5,308 nucleotides of DNA from VRUE01 sp035698885 (GTDB taxonomy: Bacteria; Actinomycetota; Thermoleophilia; Solirubrobacterales; 70-9), in assembly GCA_035698885.1 (NCBI GenBank), contig DASSBJ010000140.1:1-5308 (forward strand), written 5' to 3'. Within the stretch, counting starts at the first letter, position 1. Each line of letters starts with the position of its first letter. Shown in pieces: positions 1-5,308 of the stretch. The position numbers and the translations under genes were made by a program. Under the pieces are notes generated by a model. That model worked only from the letters and a program-made list of their open reading frames with translations, had not been told where the DNA came from and made no database searches.

Positions 1-194
1 AGGCCTACCCGGGCTTCGAGGCCTTCCCCTACCGCGAGTACTCCGAGGTCTTCTTCGGCGATGACCACAAGGTCCTGCGCGGCGGCTCCTGGGCGACGCA
101 TCGCGACCTGATGCGCCCCAGCTTCCGCAACTGGGACCTGCCCCGGCGGCGCCAGATCTTCGCCGGCTTGCGCTGCGCAAGGGACGCCACGTGA
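1..194 (+). CDS. egtB: Ergothioneine biosynthesis protein EgtB, C-terminal end (5' end outside window)
   Basis: This is the last 63 codons, read in the frame starting at base 3 and ending at the TGA at 192-194. EgtB is the non-haem iron sulfoxide synthase that joins trimethylhistidine (hercynine) to a cysteine donor using O2. The visible part is the end of the formylglycine-generating-enzyme-like (FGE-sulfatase) fold. It shows AFPYREYSEVFFGDD, then the hallmark VLRGGSWATH (fragment residues 24-33), then SFRNWDLPRRRQIFAGLRCA (40-59). Asp45 and Arg49 fall where, from memory, the mycobacterial enzyme has the pair that binds gamma-glutamylcysteine (D416 and R420). The iron-ligand histidines and the DinB-like N-terminal domain lie upstream of the window and cannot be checked. 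The stop overlaps the egtD start by 3 bases (GTGA), so the two genes are very probably co-transcribed and translationally coupled. The identification is firm because of the motif and the egtD neighbour. Confidence 0.95.
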   Translation, partial: AYPGFEAFPYREYSEVFFGDDHKVLRGGSWATHRDLMRPSFRNWDLPRRRQIFAGLRCARDAT

Positions 195-1180
195 GCCCCG
201 GCGCGGCCGCCGAGCCGATCGAGATCGAGGTCCGCCTGCGCGCCGACGGCGGCGTGGCGATGGCGCGCGACATCCGCCTCGGCCTGACCGCGAAGCCGAA
301 GGAGCTCTCGCCCAAGTACTTCTACGACGAGCGCGGCTCGCAGCTCTTCGAGCGGATCACCGAGCTCGACGAGTACTACCCGACGCGGGCCGAGCGCGAG
401 ATCCTCGAATACCGTTCGGGGGAGATCGTCGCCGCGGCGGGCGAGCCCGGCACGCTGGTCGAGCTCGGCTCCGGCTCGGCGTCGAAGACGCGCCACCTGC
501 TGAGCGCGATGCGCGAGGCCGGCTGCCTCGACACGTACGTGCCGGTCGACATCTCCGAGGAGATCACCCGCGAAACGGCGGACTCGCTGGTCGAGGAGTA
601 CCCCGGCCTGACGATTCGCGGCCTGGTCTGCGACTTCGAGCACGACCTGGAGCGGATCCCCGACGGCGGCGGAGGCCGTCTCGTCGCCTTCCTCGGCGGC
701 ACGGTCGGCAACCTCTACGCCGAGGCGCGCCGCGACTTCCTCGCCCGGATCGCCGCCCTGCTGGAGCCCGGCGACCGGATCCTGCTCGGCACCGACCTGG
801 TCAAGCCGGTGGAGCGGCTCGAGGCCGCCTACGACGACGGCGAGGGCGTCACCGCCGAGTTCAACAAGAACGTGCTGCACGTGCTCAACCGCGAGTACGG
901 GGGCGACTTCGACCCCGATGCCTTCGCGCACGTCGCCCGCTACGACGCCGAGGCCGAGCGCATGGACATCCGCCTGCGCTCGCTCGCCGAGCAGACGGTG
1001 CGGCTCGACGGCCTCGACCTGACCGTGCGCTTCGCCGCCGGCGAGGAGATGCGCACCGAGATCTCCTCGAAGTTCACCCGCGAGCGCCTTGAATCCGTCT
1101 ATCGTGAGGTCGGGCTGCGACCGGACGGCTGGTTCACGGACTCCTCAACGGACTACGCGCTCAGCTTGGCGTCGGTTTAA
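191..1180 (+). CDS. egtD: L-histidine N-alpha-methyltransferase EgtD
   Basis: EgtD transfers three methyl groups from S-adenosylmethionine to the alpha-amino group of histidine, making hercynine, the first step of ergothioneine synthesis; it is a soluble cytosolic enzyme. The 329-residue product matches the usual length of about 320. The N-terminal signature PKYFYDERGS (41-50) and EYYPTR (61-66) is followed by the SAM-binding loop VELGSGSASKT (90-100), FLGGTVGNL (167-175), LGTDLVK (199-205) and GEEMRTEISSKF (284-295). Aligned from memory with the M. smegmatis enzyme, the histidine-binding residues are all kept at a constant offset of 8: Tyr62, Asn174, Tyr214, Glu290 and Ser292. I chose the GTG at 191 because it overlaps the egtB stop, has AAGGGA at 179-184 six bases upstream, and gives an N-terminus of family length. 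A catalytically competent enzyme is expected. No egtC lies between egtB and egtD. Confidence 0.96.
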   Translation: MSPGAAAEPIEIEVRLRADGGVAMARDIRLGLTAKPKELSPKYFYDERGSQLFERITELDEYYPTRAEREILEYRSGEIVAAAGEPGTLVELGSGSASKTRHLLSAMREAGCLDTYVPVDISEEITRETADSLVEEYPGLTIRGLVCDFEHDLERIPDGGGGRLVAFLGGTVGNLYAEARRDFLARIAALLEPGDRILLGTDLVKPVERLEAAYDDGEGVTAEFNKNVLHVLNREYGGDFDPDAFAHVARYDAEAERMDIRLRSLAEQTVRLDGLDLTVRFAAGEEMRTEISSKFTRERLESVYREVGLRPDGWFTDSSTDYALSLASV

Positions 1181-1202
1181 AGTCCCGGACCGTGATTACC
1201 CG

Positions 1203-1222
1203 GAGGAGGATCGAGGAGGATC
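1203..1222 (+). promoter_or_regulatory. Tandem duplicated Shine-Dalgarno sequence before the HipA-like gene
   Basis: The 10-base unit GAGGAGGATC occurs twice in perfect tandem, at 1203-1212 and 1213-1222. The second AGGAGG (1214-1219) lies 7 bases before the TTG at 1227, the ideal ribosome-binding distance. This fixes the start of the kinase gene although the reading frame is open back to 1089 inside egtD. The first copy has no start codon at a suitable distance and could act as a standby ribosome site. Confidence 0.8.
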
Positions 1223-1226
1223 CGAA

Positions 1227-2519
1227 TTGAGCCTTGACGTCCACCTATACGGAGAGCGCGTGGGGACGCTGTTCCCGGCGGGAGACAACGACTACCGGCT
1301 CGCCTACGACCCGGAGGTCGTCGAGCGGTTGGGCCCCGGCCGCACCCTGCTCAGCAGCTCGTTGCCGGCCCGCCCCGAGCCCTACAGCGCCGAGGCGACC
1401 CGCGCGTTCGTCGAAGGCCTGCTGCCGCAGGGCCCGCGCCGCGCCCGGATCGGACGCGAGCTCGACCTCGACCCGGTCGACGGCTACCTGCTGCTGGCGG
1501 CGCTCGGCGAGGACTGCTCGGGCGCGGTCAGCTTCCTCCCGCCGGAGAGCGCCCCGAGCGCCCCCGAGCCCGACTCGATCGCCTGGCTCGAGCCGGACGA
1601 GCTGGCCGCCGCGGTCAGGCATCCCGCGCCGGGCCTCGCGGGCGAGCCCGGCGAGCGCCCGCGCTTCGTCCTCCCGGGCCGGCGCCCGAAGCTCGCGCTC
1701 GTCCGCGACCAGGCGAGCGGCCGCTGGGCCTGGCCGGGGGCCGGGCTGCCCAGCACCCACGTGGTCAAGCCGGAAACCGGCGAATACTCCGGCTACGTCG
1801 CCAACGAGATGTTCTGCATGACCGTCTGCCGGCAGGTCGGCCTGCCGGTGGCGAAAGCGGCGGTCGAGGAGGTCGGCGGGCGCCCCTGCCTGGTCTCGCC
1901 GCGCTATGACCGGGTCGCCGGCGAGAGCGCGCTCGACACGAAGCGCCTGCACTGCGAGTCCTTCACGCAGGCGCTCGGCATCCTGCCGGGTGCGATCGGG
2001 CCGGGTCCCCACGGCAAGGAGATCGAATCGCCCGGATGGGCCGAAGCGCGAGGGCTGCTCAACGCGGTCAGCCGCCCGGACGAAATCGTCAACCTGCTGA
2101 CCGCCGCCTTCTGCAACTACATCCTCGGCAACGGCGACGCCCACGGCGACAACTTCGCGCTGCTCGATCGCGACGCGACGGCGCTCCGCGGGCCGGAGCC
2201 GAAGTGGCGGCTGGCGCCGTTGACCGACCTCACCTCGACCGTCGTCTACGACGATCCGCTCCACCGCGGGCTGGTGATCTCCGACGAGTACCAGGAAACC
2301 TCCTACCTGCTCGAGCTGGCCGAAATCTGCGAAGAATGCGAGTTCGACTTCGAAGTGATGCGCGGACTCGCCTCGACCACGGCGACCCGGGTCGGCATGG
2401 CGGTGGAGACGGTGGCCACGCGGGCGGCGAAGGAGGGCTGGCACGATCCGGTCGTCGACAAGATCGTCGAACTGGCCGCCGACCGCTCGTTTGGTCTCGG
2501 GGCCGAGGTCGAGTACTAG
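1227..2519 (+). CDS. hipA: HipA-family serine/threonine kinase, no adjacent HipB
   Basis: The 430-residue protein has the two-part HipA architecture. HipA kinases phosphorylate protein targets (E. coli HipA: glutamyl-tRNA synthetase) and are usually neutralised by a HipB antitoxin. Residues 3-104 form the N-terminal HipA domain: VHLYGERVGTL, then LLSSSLPARPEPYS, FVEGLLPQG and LLAALGEDCSGAVSFLP. The kinase core follows: loop FVLPGRRPKLAL (147-158), ATP-lysine candidate Lys181 in THVVKPE, SPRYDR (224-229), ESFTQALGI (244-252), catalytic loop NGDAHGDNFALL (302-313) with Asp304 and Asn309, and metal-binding Asp334 in LAPLTDLTST. Two features are unusual. Val148 stands where the autophosphorylated serine of E. 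coli HipA (S150) would align, and Asp308 replaces the basic residue usual before the catalytic-loop Asn. The TTG start is chosen from the strong ribosome site and the match to the family N-terminus. The gene follows egtD by 46 bases with no visible terminator. No hipB-like helix-turn-helix gene exists on either side. Family assignment is firm; toxin activity and target are unknown. The gene symbol is at family level only. Confidence 0.9.
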   Translation: MSLDVHLYGERVGTLFPAGDNDYRLAYDPEVVERLGPGRTLLSSSLPARPEPYSAEATRAFVEGLLPQGPRRARIGRELDLDPVDGYLLLAALGEDCSGAVSFLPPESAPSAPEPDSIAWLEPDELAAAVRHPAPGLAGEPGERPRFVLPGRRPKLALVRDQASGRWAWPGAGLPSTHVVKPETGEYSGYVANEMFCMTVCRQVGLPVAKAAVEEVGGRPCLVSPRYDRVAGESALDTKRLHCESFTQALGILPGAIGPGPHGKEIESPGWAEARGLLNAVSRPDEIVNLLTAAFCNYILGNGDAHGDNFALLDRDATALRGPEPKWRLAPLTDLTSTVVYDDPLHRGLVISDEYQETSYLLELAEICEECEFDFEVMRGLASTTATRVGMAVETVATRAAKEGWHDPVVDKIVELAADRSFGLGAEVEY

Positions 2520-3448
2520 GGAGCGAGCGCCTCGATCGTCTCGGCCAGCTTGTCCGGCGTGACGATCGGGGTGAGGATCGGCAGCGTGACGCCGCCGGCG
2601 ACGAAGGCGTCTAGCCGCTCGCGCATCTGCTGCGGCGTTCCGAAGACGAACATGTCCTCGATCAGCTCCCAGGGCGCCGCGGCGGCCGCCGCCTGGCGGT
2701 CGCCCGACTCCCAGGCGGCGATCATCTCCTCGATCTGCTTGCCGTAGCCGAGCCAGCGGTAGAAGGCGGCATAGACCGGGACGGTGATGTAGGAGGAGAA
2801 CATGAAGCGGGCCAGCGGCTCGACCGCCTCGCGCTCGCCCGGCAGGCAGAAGAAGCGACAGAGCAGCTCGAAGCCCTCCGGCGCCCCCTCGAGCTGTGCC
2901 GCCACCCTGGGCAGGCCGCCGAGCGGCAGGAAGTTGGTGAAGGCGCCCTCGGCCCGTTCCATCGCCAGCTCGAGCATCTTGCCGCGCAGCGCCGCGAGCA
3001 CGATCGGCACCCGCTCGGCAGGCGCGGTCTCCAGCTTGAAGCCGCTCTCGGTGCGCTCGCCGGCCAGCGCGGCGCGCAGGAACTCGAGCGTCTCGCGCAC
3101 CCGGCTCAGCGGCCGCTCGAAGGGGATCCCGTTCCAGCCTTCGACGATCCGGTCGGAGGAGGAGCCGATGCCGAGCACGAAGCGCCCGCCCGAGGCGTCG
3201 GCGAGCGCCGCCGCCTCCTGCGCCAGCAGCGCCGGCCCGCGCTGGAAGACGCCGACGATCCCGGTCCCGAGGCGCGCCCGCTCGGTCCAGGCGGCGCTCA
3301 GCGAGAGCGGCGTGAAGCCGTCCGGCCCGTTGGTCTCGCCGCTCCAGAAATCGGTGTAGCCGGCCGCCTCCGCCCGCCTGACCAGCTCCTCGTGCGCATG
3401 CAGCGGCGTCCCCGGCAGCGGCAGCGTCAGTCCCCATCTGCGGTCCAC
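2516..3448 (-). CDS. LLM-class (probably F420-dependent) oxidoreductase
   Basis: The 310-residue product is a luciferase-like monooxygenase (LLM) TIM-barrel protein, of the actinobacterial group that commonly uses reduced or oxidised coenzyme F420; the substrate cannot be told from sequence. It opens with the barrel strand WGLTLPLPG (5-13), then the helix EELVRRAEAAGYTDFWSGE (20-38). The family hallmarks LGTGIVGVFQRGP (60-72) and ALADASGGRFVLGIGSSS (81-98) follow. A C-terminal GTPQQMRERLDAFVAGGVTLPIL is also typical (cofactor-binding end of the barrel). No signal peptide or membrane segment is seen, so it should be cytosolic. The GTG start at 3448-3446 gives a normal family N-terminus, with a weak AAGG a few bases upstream. 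The gene converges on the HipA-like gene, and its TAG stop overlaps that gene's TAG within one CTAG. It diverges from glpX across 27 bp. An FMN-dependent enzyme of the same fold is the main alternative. Confidence 0.9.
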   Translation of the reverse strand: MDRRWGLTLPLPGTPLHAHEELVRRAEAAGYTDFWSGETNGPDGFTPLSLSAAWTERARLGTGIVGVFQRGPALLAQEAAALADASGGRFVLGIGSSSDRIVEGWNGIPFERPLSRVRETLEFLRAALAGERTESGFKLETAPAERVPIVLAALRGKMLELAMERAEGAFTNFLPLGGLPRVAAQLEGAPEGFELLCRFFCLPGEREAVEPLARFMFSSYITVPVYAAFYRWLGYGKQIEEMIAAWESGDRQAAAAAAPWELIEDMFVFGTPQQMRERLDAFVAGGVTLPILTPIVTPDKLAETIEALAP

Positions 3449-3475
3449 GTCGCGACCTTATAGCCTGCGGCGCGA
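3449..3475. promoter_or_regulatory. Divergent promoter region between LLM oxidoreductase and glpX
   Basis: Only 27 bases separate the two divergent start codons, so both promoters must be packed here with -35 regions inside the opposite coding sequences. The only AT-rich stretch in the neighbourhood is the core CTTATAGCCT (3457-3466). Read on the - strand it gives TATAAG (3462-3457), one base from the TATAAT consensus. Read on the + strand it gives TATAGC (3459-3464) or TAGCCT (3461-3466). Either placement predicts transcription starts within a few bases of the start codons, hence leaderless or nearly leaderless mRNAs. That fits the absence of a Shine-Dalgarno sequence before the glpX ATG. 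No convincing -35 boxes were found. Confidence 0.45.
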
Positions 3476-4474
3476 ATGGGGGACTCCTCGCCGCAGAAGC
3501 CGGATCGCAACCTCGCGCTGGAGCTCGTCCGGGTGACCGAGGCGGCGGCGCTGGCCGCCGCGCGCTGGGTCGGGCGCGGCGACAAGATCGCCGCCGACCA
3601 GGCCGCGGTCGACGGGATGCGCCACGTGCTCGACTCGGTCGCGATGGACGGCGTCGTGGTGATCGGCGAGGGGGAGAAGGACGAGGCGCCGATGCTCTAC
3701 AACGGCGAGCAGATCGGCGACGGCAGCCCGCCCGTGGTCGACATCGCGGTCGACCCGCTGGAGGGTACGCGGCTCTGCGCCCTCGGTATGCCCAGCGCGC
3801 TCGCGGTGATCGCGCTGGCCGAGCGCGGCACGATGTTCGACCCCGGCCCCTGCGTCTACATGGAGAAGATGGCGGGCGGCGAGGAGATCGCCGACCTGCT
3901 CGACCTCGACCGGCCGCTGCCGGAGACGCTGAAGCTGATCGCCGAGCGCAAGGGCGGCAGCGTCGGCGACGTCACCGTGGTGATGCTCGACCGGCCGCGC
4001 CACGAGCAGGCGATGAAGGAGGTCCGCGAGGCGGGCGGGCGGATCCGTCTGATCGCCGACGGCGACGTCTCCGCCGCCCTGCTGGCGGTCAGCGACCGCT
4101 CGCCGGTCGACCTGCTGTGGGGGATCGGCGGCACGCCCGAGGGCGTCCTCTCCGCCGCGGCGCTGAAGTCGATGGGCGGTCAGCTGCTCGGCCGGCTGTG
4201 GCCACGCGACGACGAGGAGCGCGGCGCCGCCGTCGAGGCCGGCTACGACCTCGAGCAGATCCTCACCGCCGACGACCTCTGCTCCGGCGACGACGTCTTC
4301 TTCTCCGCCAGCGGCGTCACCGACGGCGACGTGCTGCAGGGGGTGCGCTACCGCGGCGCCGGCGCCAGCACCGAGTCGCTGGTGATGCGCTCGCGCTCGG
4401 GCACCGTTCGGCGCGTCCACGCCCGCCACGACCGCGCGAAGCTGCGCGCGGTTATCGGCGAGCGCTACGGCTGA
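3476..4474 (+). CDS. glpX: Fructose-1,6-bisphosphatase class II GlpX
   Basis: GlpX hydrolyses fructose-1,6-bisphosphate to fructose-6-phosphate and phosphate, the committed step of gluconeogenesis, in the cytosol. In many actinobacteria it is the main or only such enzyme. The 332-residue product matches the family length and carries its signatures in order: NLALELVRVTEAAALAAARW (12-31), GRGDKIAADQAAVDGMR (33-49), IGEGEKDEAPMLYNGE (63-78), DIAVDPLEGTRL (89-100), YMEKM (128-132), PRHEQAM (174-180), DGDVSAAL (195-202), GIGGTPEGVLSAA (216-228), and a C-terminal FSASGVTDGDVL then TESLVMRS. Metal ligands corresponding to E. coli D33, E57, D85, E88 and E213 are present as Asp41, Glu65, Asp93, Glu96 and Glu222. 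The ATG at 3476 is preferred as the usual family start lies a few residues in. There is no Shine-Dalgarno sequence, so a leaderless message is likely. It is divergent from the first LLM gene and 73 bases before the second. Confidence 0.97.
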   Translation: MGDSSPQKPDRNLALELVRVTEAAALAAARWVGRGDKIAADQAAVDGMRHVLDSVAMDGVVVIGEGEKDEAPMLYNGEQIGDGSPPVVDIAVDPLEGTRLCALGMPSALAVIALAERGTMFDPGPCVYMEKMAGGEEIADLLDLDRPLPETLKLIAERKGGSVGDVTVVMLDRPRHEQAMKEVREAGGRIRLIADGDVSAALLAVSDRSPVDLLWGIGGTPEGVLSAAALKSMGGQLLGRLWPRDDEERGAAVEAGYDLEQILTADDLCSGDDVFFSASGVTDGDVLQGVRYRGAGASTESLVMRSRSGTVRRVHARHDRAKLRAVIGERYG

Positions 4475-4485
4475 GCCACCGCCCG

Positions 4486-4514
4486 TTTCGTCGACACCCG
4501 GCGTTGGGTAGGTT
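4486..4514 (+). promoter_or_regulatory. Weak candidate promoter before second LLM gene
   Basis: The 73-base gap after glpX (4475-4547) contains TAGGTT (4509-4514), a TAnnnT-type -10 box, preceded at 17 bases by TTTCGT (4486-4491). The -35 match is poor. The gap has no convincing intrinsic terminator, only a 4-bp ACCC/GGGT stem at 4496-4509, so read-through from glpX is equally possible. Confidence 0.2.
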
Positions 4515-4535
4515 GCGGCCGTACCGACTTCGAGC

Positions 4536-4542
4536 GAGGAGG
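4536..4542 (+). promoter_or_regulatory. Shine-Dalgarno site deciding the start of the second LLM gene
   Basis: GAGGAGG at 4536-4542 is close to a full anti-16S match and sits 5 bases before the ATG at 4548. It settles the start of a gene that runs off the window. Confidence 0.8.
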
Positions 4543-4547
4543 CCCGC

Positions 4548-5308
4548 ATGGACATCGGCATCGCCCTTCCGAACGCGATCCCAGGCGCGAGTGGCGCCGA
4601 GCTGACCGAGTGGGCGCGCCGCGCCGAGGCGCGCGGCTTCTCCACCCTGGGGACGATCGACCGCGTCGTCTACGACAACTACGAGCCGCTGGTCGCGCTC
4701 GCCGCGGCCGCGGCGGTGACCGAGCGGATCGGCCTCTCGACCACCGTCCTGCTGGCGCCGCTGCGGGTCAACGCGGTCGAGCTGGCGAAGCAGGCGCTCA
4801 GCGTCAACGCTCTCTCCGGCGGGCGCCTGACGCTCGGCGTCGGGCTCGGCGCCCGCGAGGACGACTACGAGCGCAGCGGCGTCGAGCTGGAGGGCCGCGG
4901 CGCTCGTTTCGACGCGATGCTCGACCAGATGCGCGAAGTCTGGGCGGGCGCCGACGTCGGCCCGGCGCTGGGCCGCTCGCCGCGTCTGATCGTCGCCGGC
5001 CACGCCGACGTCTCCTTCGCCCGCGCGGCGCGCGTCGGCGACGGCTGGATCGCCGCCGGCTCGGGCCCCGAAGAGGCCGCCAAGGGCGTCGAGGCGGTGA
5101 AGGCGGCCTGGGCCGAGGCGGGCCGCGAGGGCGAGCCGCACATCATGGCGCTCGCCTACTTCTCGCTCGGCGAGCGCGCCGAGCAGGACGTGCGCGACAA
5201 CCTGATGCACTACTACGCCTGGCTCGGCGACGAGGTCGCGGGCATGATCGCCGGCAGCGCCGCCAAGGACCCGGACACGGTCAGGCAGTACGCCTCCGCC
5301 TACGCCGA
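4548..5308 (+). CDS. LLM-class (probably F420-dependent) oxidoreductase, 3' end outside window
   Basis: The first 253 codons are present and open to the window edge. The protein is a second luciferase-like TIM-barrel oxidoreductase, clearly different from the one at 2516-3448. It starts DIGIALPNAIPG (2-13), then ELTEWARRAEARGFSTLGTI (18-37). The family hallmarks follow: ERIGLSTTVLLAPLR (59-73), LAKQALSVNALSGGRLTLGV (79-98) and the cofactor-side loop GLGAREDDYERSGV (99-112). RGARFDAMLDQMREVWAG (117-134), LIVAG and ARVGDGWIAAG are also typical. The glycine-rich segment and the R(x)DDY loop are common in F420-dependent members, but an FMN enzyme cannot be excluded. There is no signal peptide or membrane segment. 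The start is an ATG with a strong ribosome site. It lies 73 bases after glpX on the same strand, so co-transcription is possible. The substrate is unknown. Confidence 0.9.
   Translation, partial: MDIGIALPNAIPGASGAELTEWARRAEARGFSTLGTIDRVVYDNYEPLVALAAAAAVTERIGLSTTVLLAPLRVNAVELAKQALSVNALSGGRLTLGVGLGAREDDYERSGVELEGRGARFDAMLDQMREVWAGADVGPALGRSPRLIVAGHADVSFARAARVGDGWIAAGSGPEEAAKGVEAVKAAWAEAGREGEPHIMALAYFSLGERAEQDVRDNLMHYYAWLGDEVAGMIAGSAAKDPDTVRQYASAYA

Noticed and set aside
29..931. A 300-codon - strand frame opposite egtB and egtD
   Set aside because: It covers strongly conserved egtB and egtD motifs in antisense, with no family resemblance. It is a shadow ORF.
1089..1226. Upstream extension of the kinase gene into egtD
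   Set aside because: The 46 extra residues are egtD read in another frame and do not resemble a HipA N-terminus. The TTG at 1227 has the ideal ribosome site.
1245..3437. A 730-codon open frame on the - strand spanning the kinase gene and the LLM gene
   Set aside because: Its translation is low-complexity Arg/Ala/Gly-rich with no recognisable domain, and it overlaps two genes with clear family motifs in other frames. It is a GC-driven shadow.
4491..4496. TCGACA as a -35 box before the second LLM gene
   Set aside because: It is one base from TTGACA, but no -10-like hexamer lies 16-18 bases downstream. The nearest TAnnnT box is only 12 bases away.
4496..4509. Possible glpX terminator hairpin
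   Set aside because: The stem is only 4 bp (ACCC/GGGT) with a 6-base loop and no T-run, too weak for an intrinsic terminator.
3458..4645. A 395-codon open frame antisense to glpX
   Set aside because: It lies opposite a textbook glpX and has a biased Val/Ala/Asp/His/Arg composition. It has no motif and is best explained by the high-GC third positions of glpX.
4452..5210. A 252-codon - strand frame opposite the second LLM gene
   Set aside because: The + strand frame from 4548 has clear LLM motifs and a strong ribosome site. The antisense frame has only biased composition.

Overview
This is a very GC-rich, gene-dense window with almost no non-coding sequence. GC dominates third codon positions and produces long antisense shadow ORFs. 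Ergothioneine genes (egtB, egtD), two luciferase-like (LLM) oxidoreductases of the kind that usually use coenzyme F420, and a class II fructose-1,6-bisphosphatase (GlpX) together suggest a high-GC actinobacterium. My guess is a Thermoleophilia-type lineage (Solirubrobacterales or relatives), but this is an inference from gene content and protein style, not a database match.

Layout: the left part (1 to 2519, + strand) is a probable transcription unit. It holds the last 63 codons of egtB, then egtD (GTG start overlapping the egtB stop), then a HipA-family kinase gene. The kinase starts at a TTG codon just after a tandemly duplicated Shine-Dalgarno sequence. An LLM oxidoreductase gene (2516 to 3448, - strand) converges on it, and the two stop codons share one CTAG tetranucleotide. 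This gene is divergent from glpX (3476 to 4474, + strand) across only 27 bp. A second LLM oxidoreductase gene starts at 4548 (+ strand) and runs off the right edge.

Function: EgtB and EgtD are the oxidative C-S bond-forming and histidine trimethylating enzymes of ergothioneine synthesis. GlpX is the committed phosphatase of gluconeogenesis. The two LLM proteins are redox enzymes of unknown substrate. No gene in the window looks horizontally acquired, and I see no rRNA, tRNA, CRISPR or insertion sequence.

The part most worth a second look is the HipA-like kinase. It sits in the ergothioneine unit with no hipB antitoxin gene on either side. It keeps the kinase catalytic and metal-binding residues, but has valine where the P-loop autophosphorylated serine of E. 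coli HipA would align, and aspartate for the usual basic residue of the catalytic loop. This suggests a HipA-type kinase regulated differently from a classical toxin-antitoxin module, but that remains a hypothesis.
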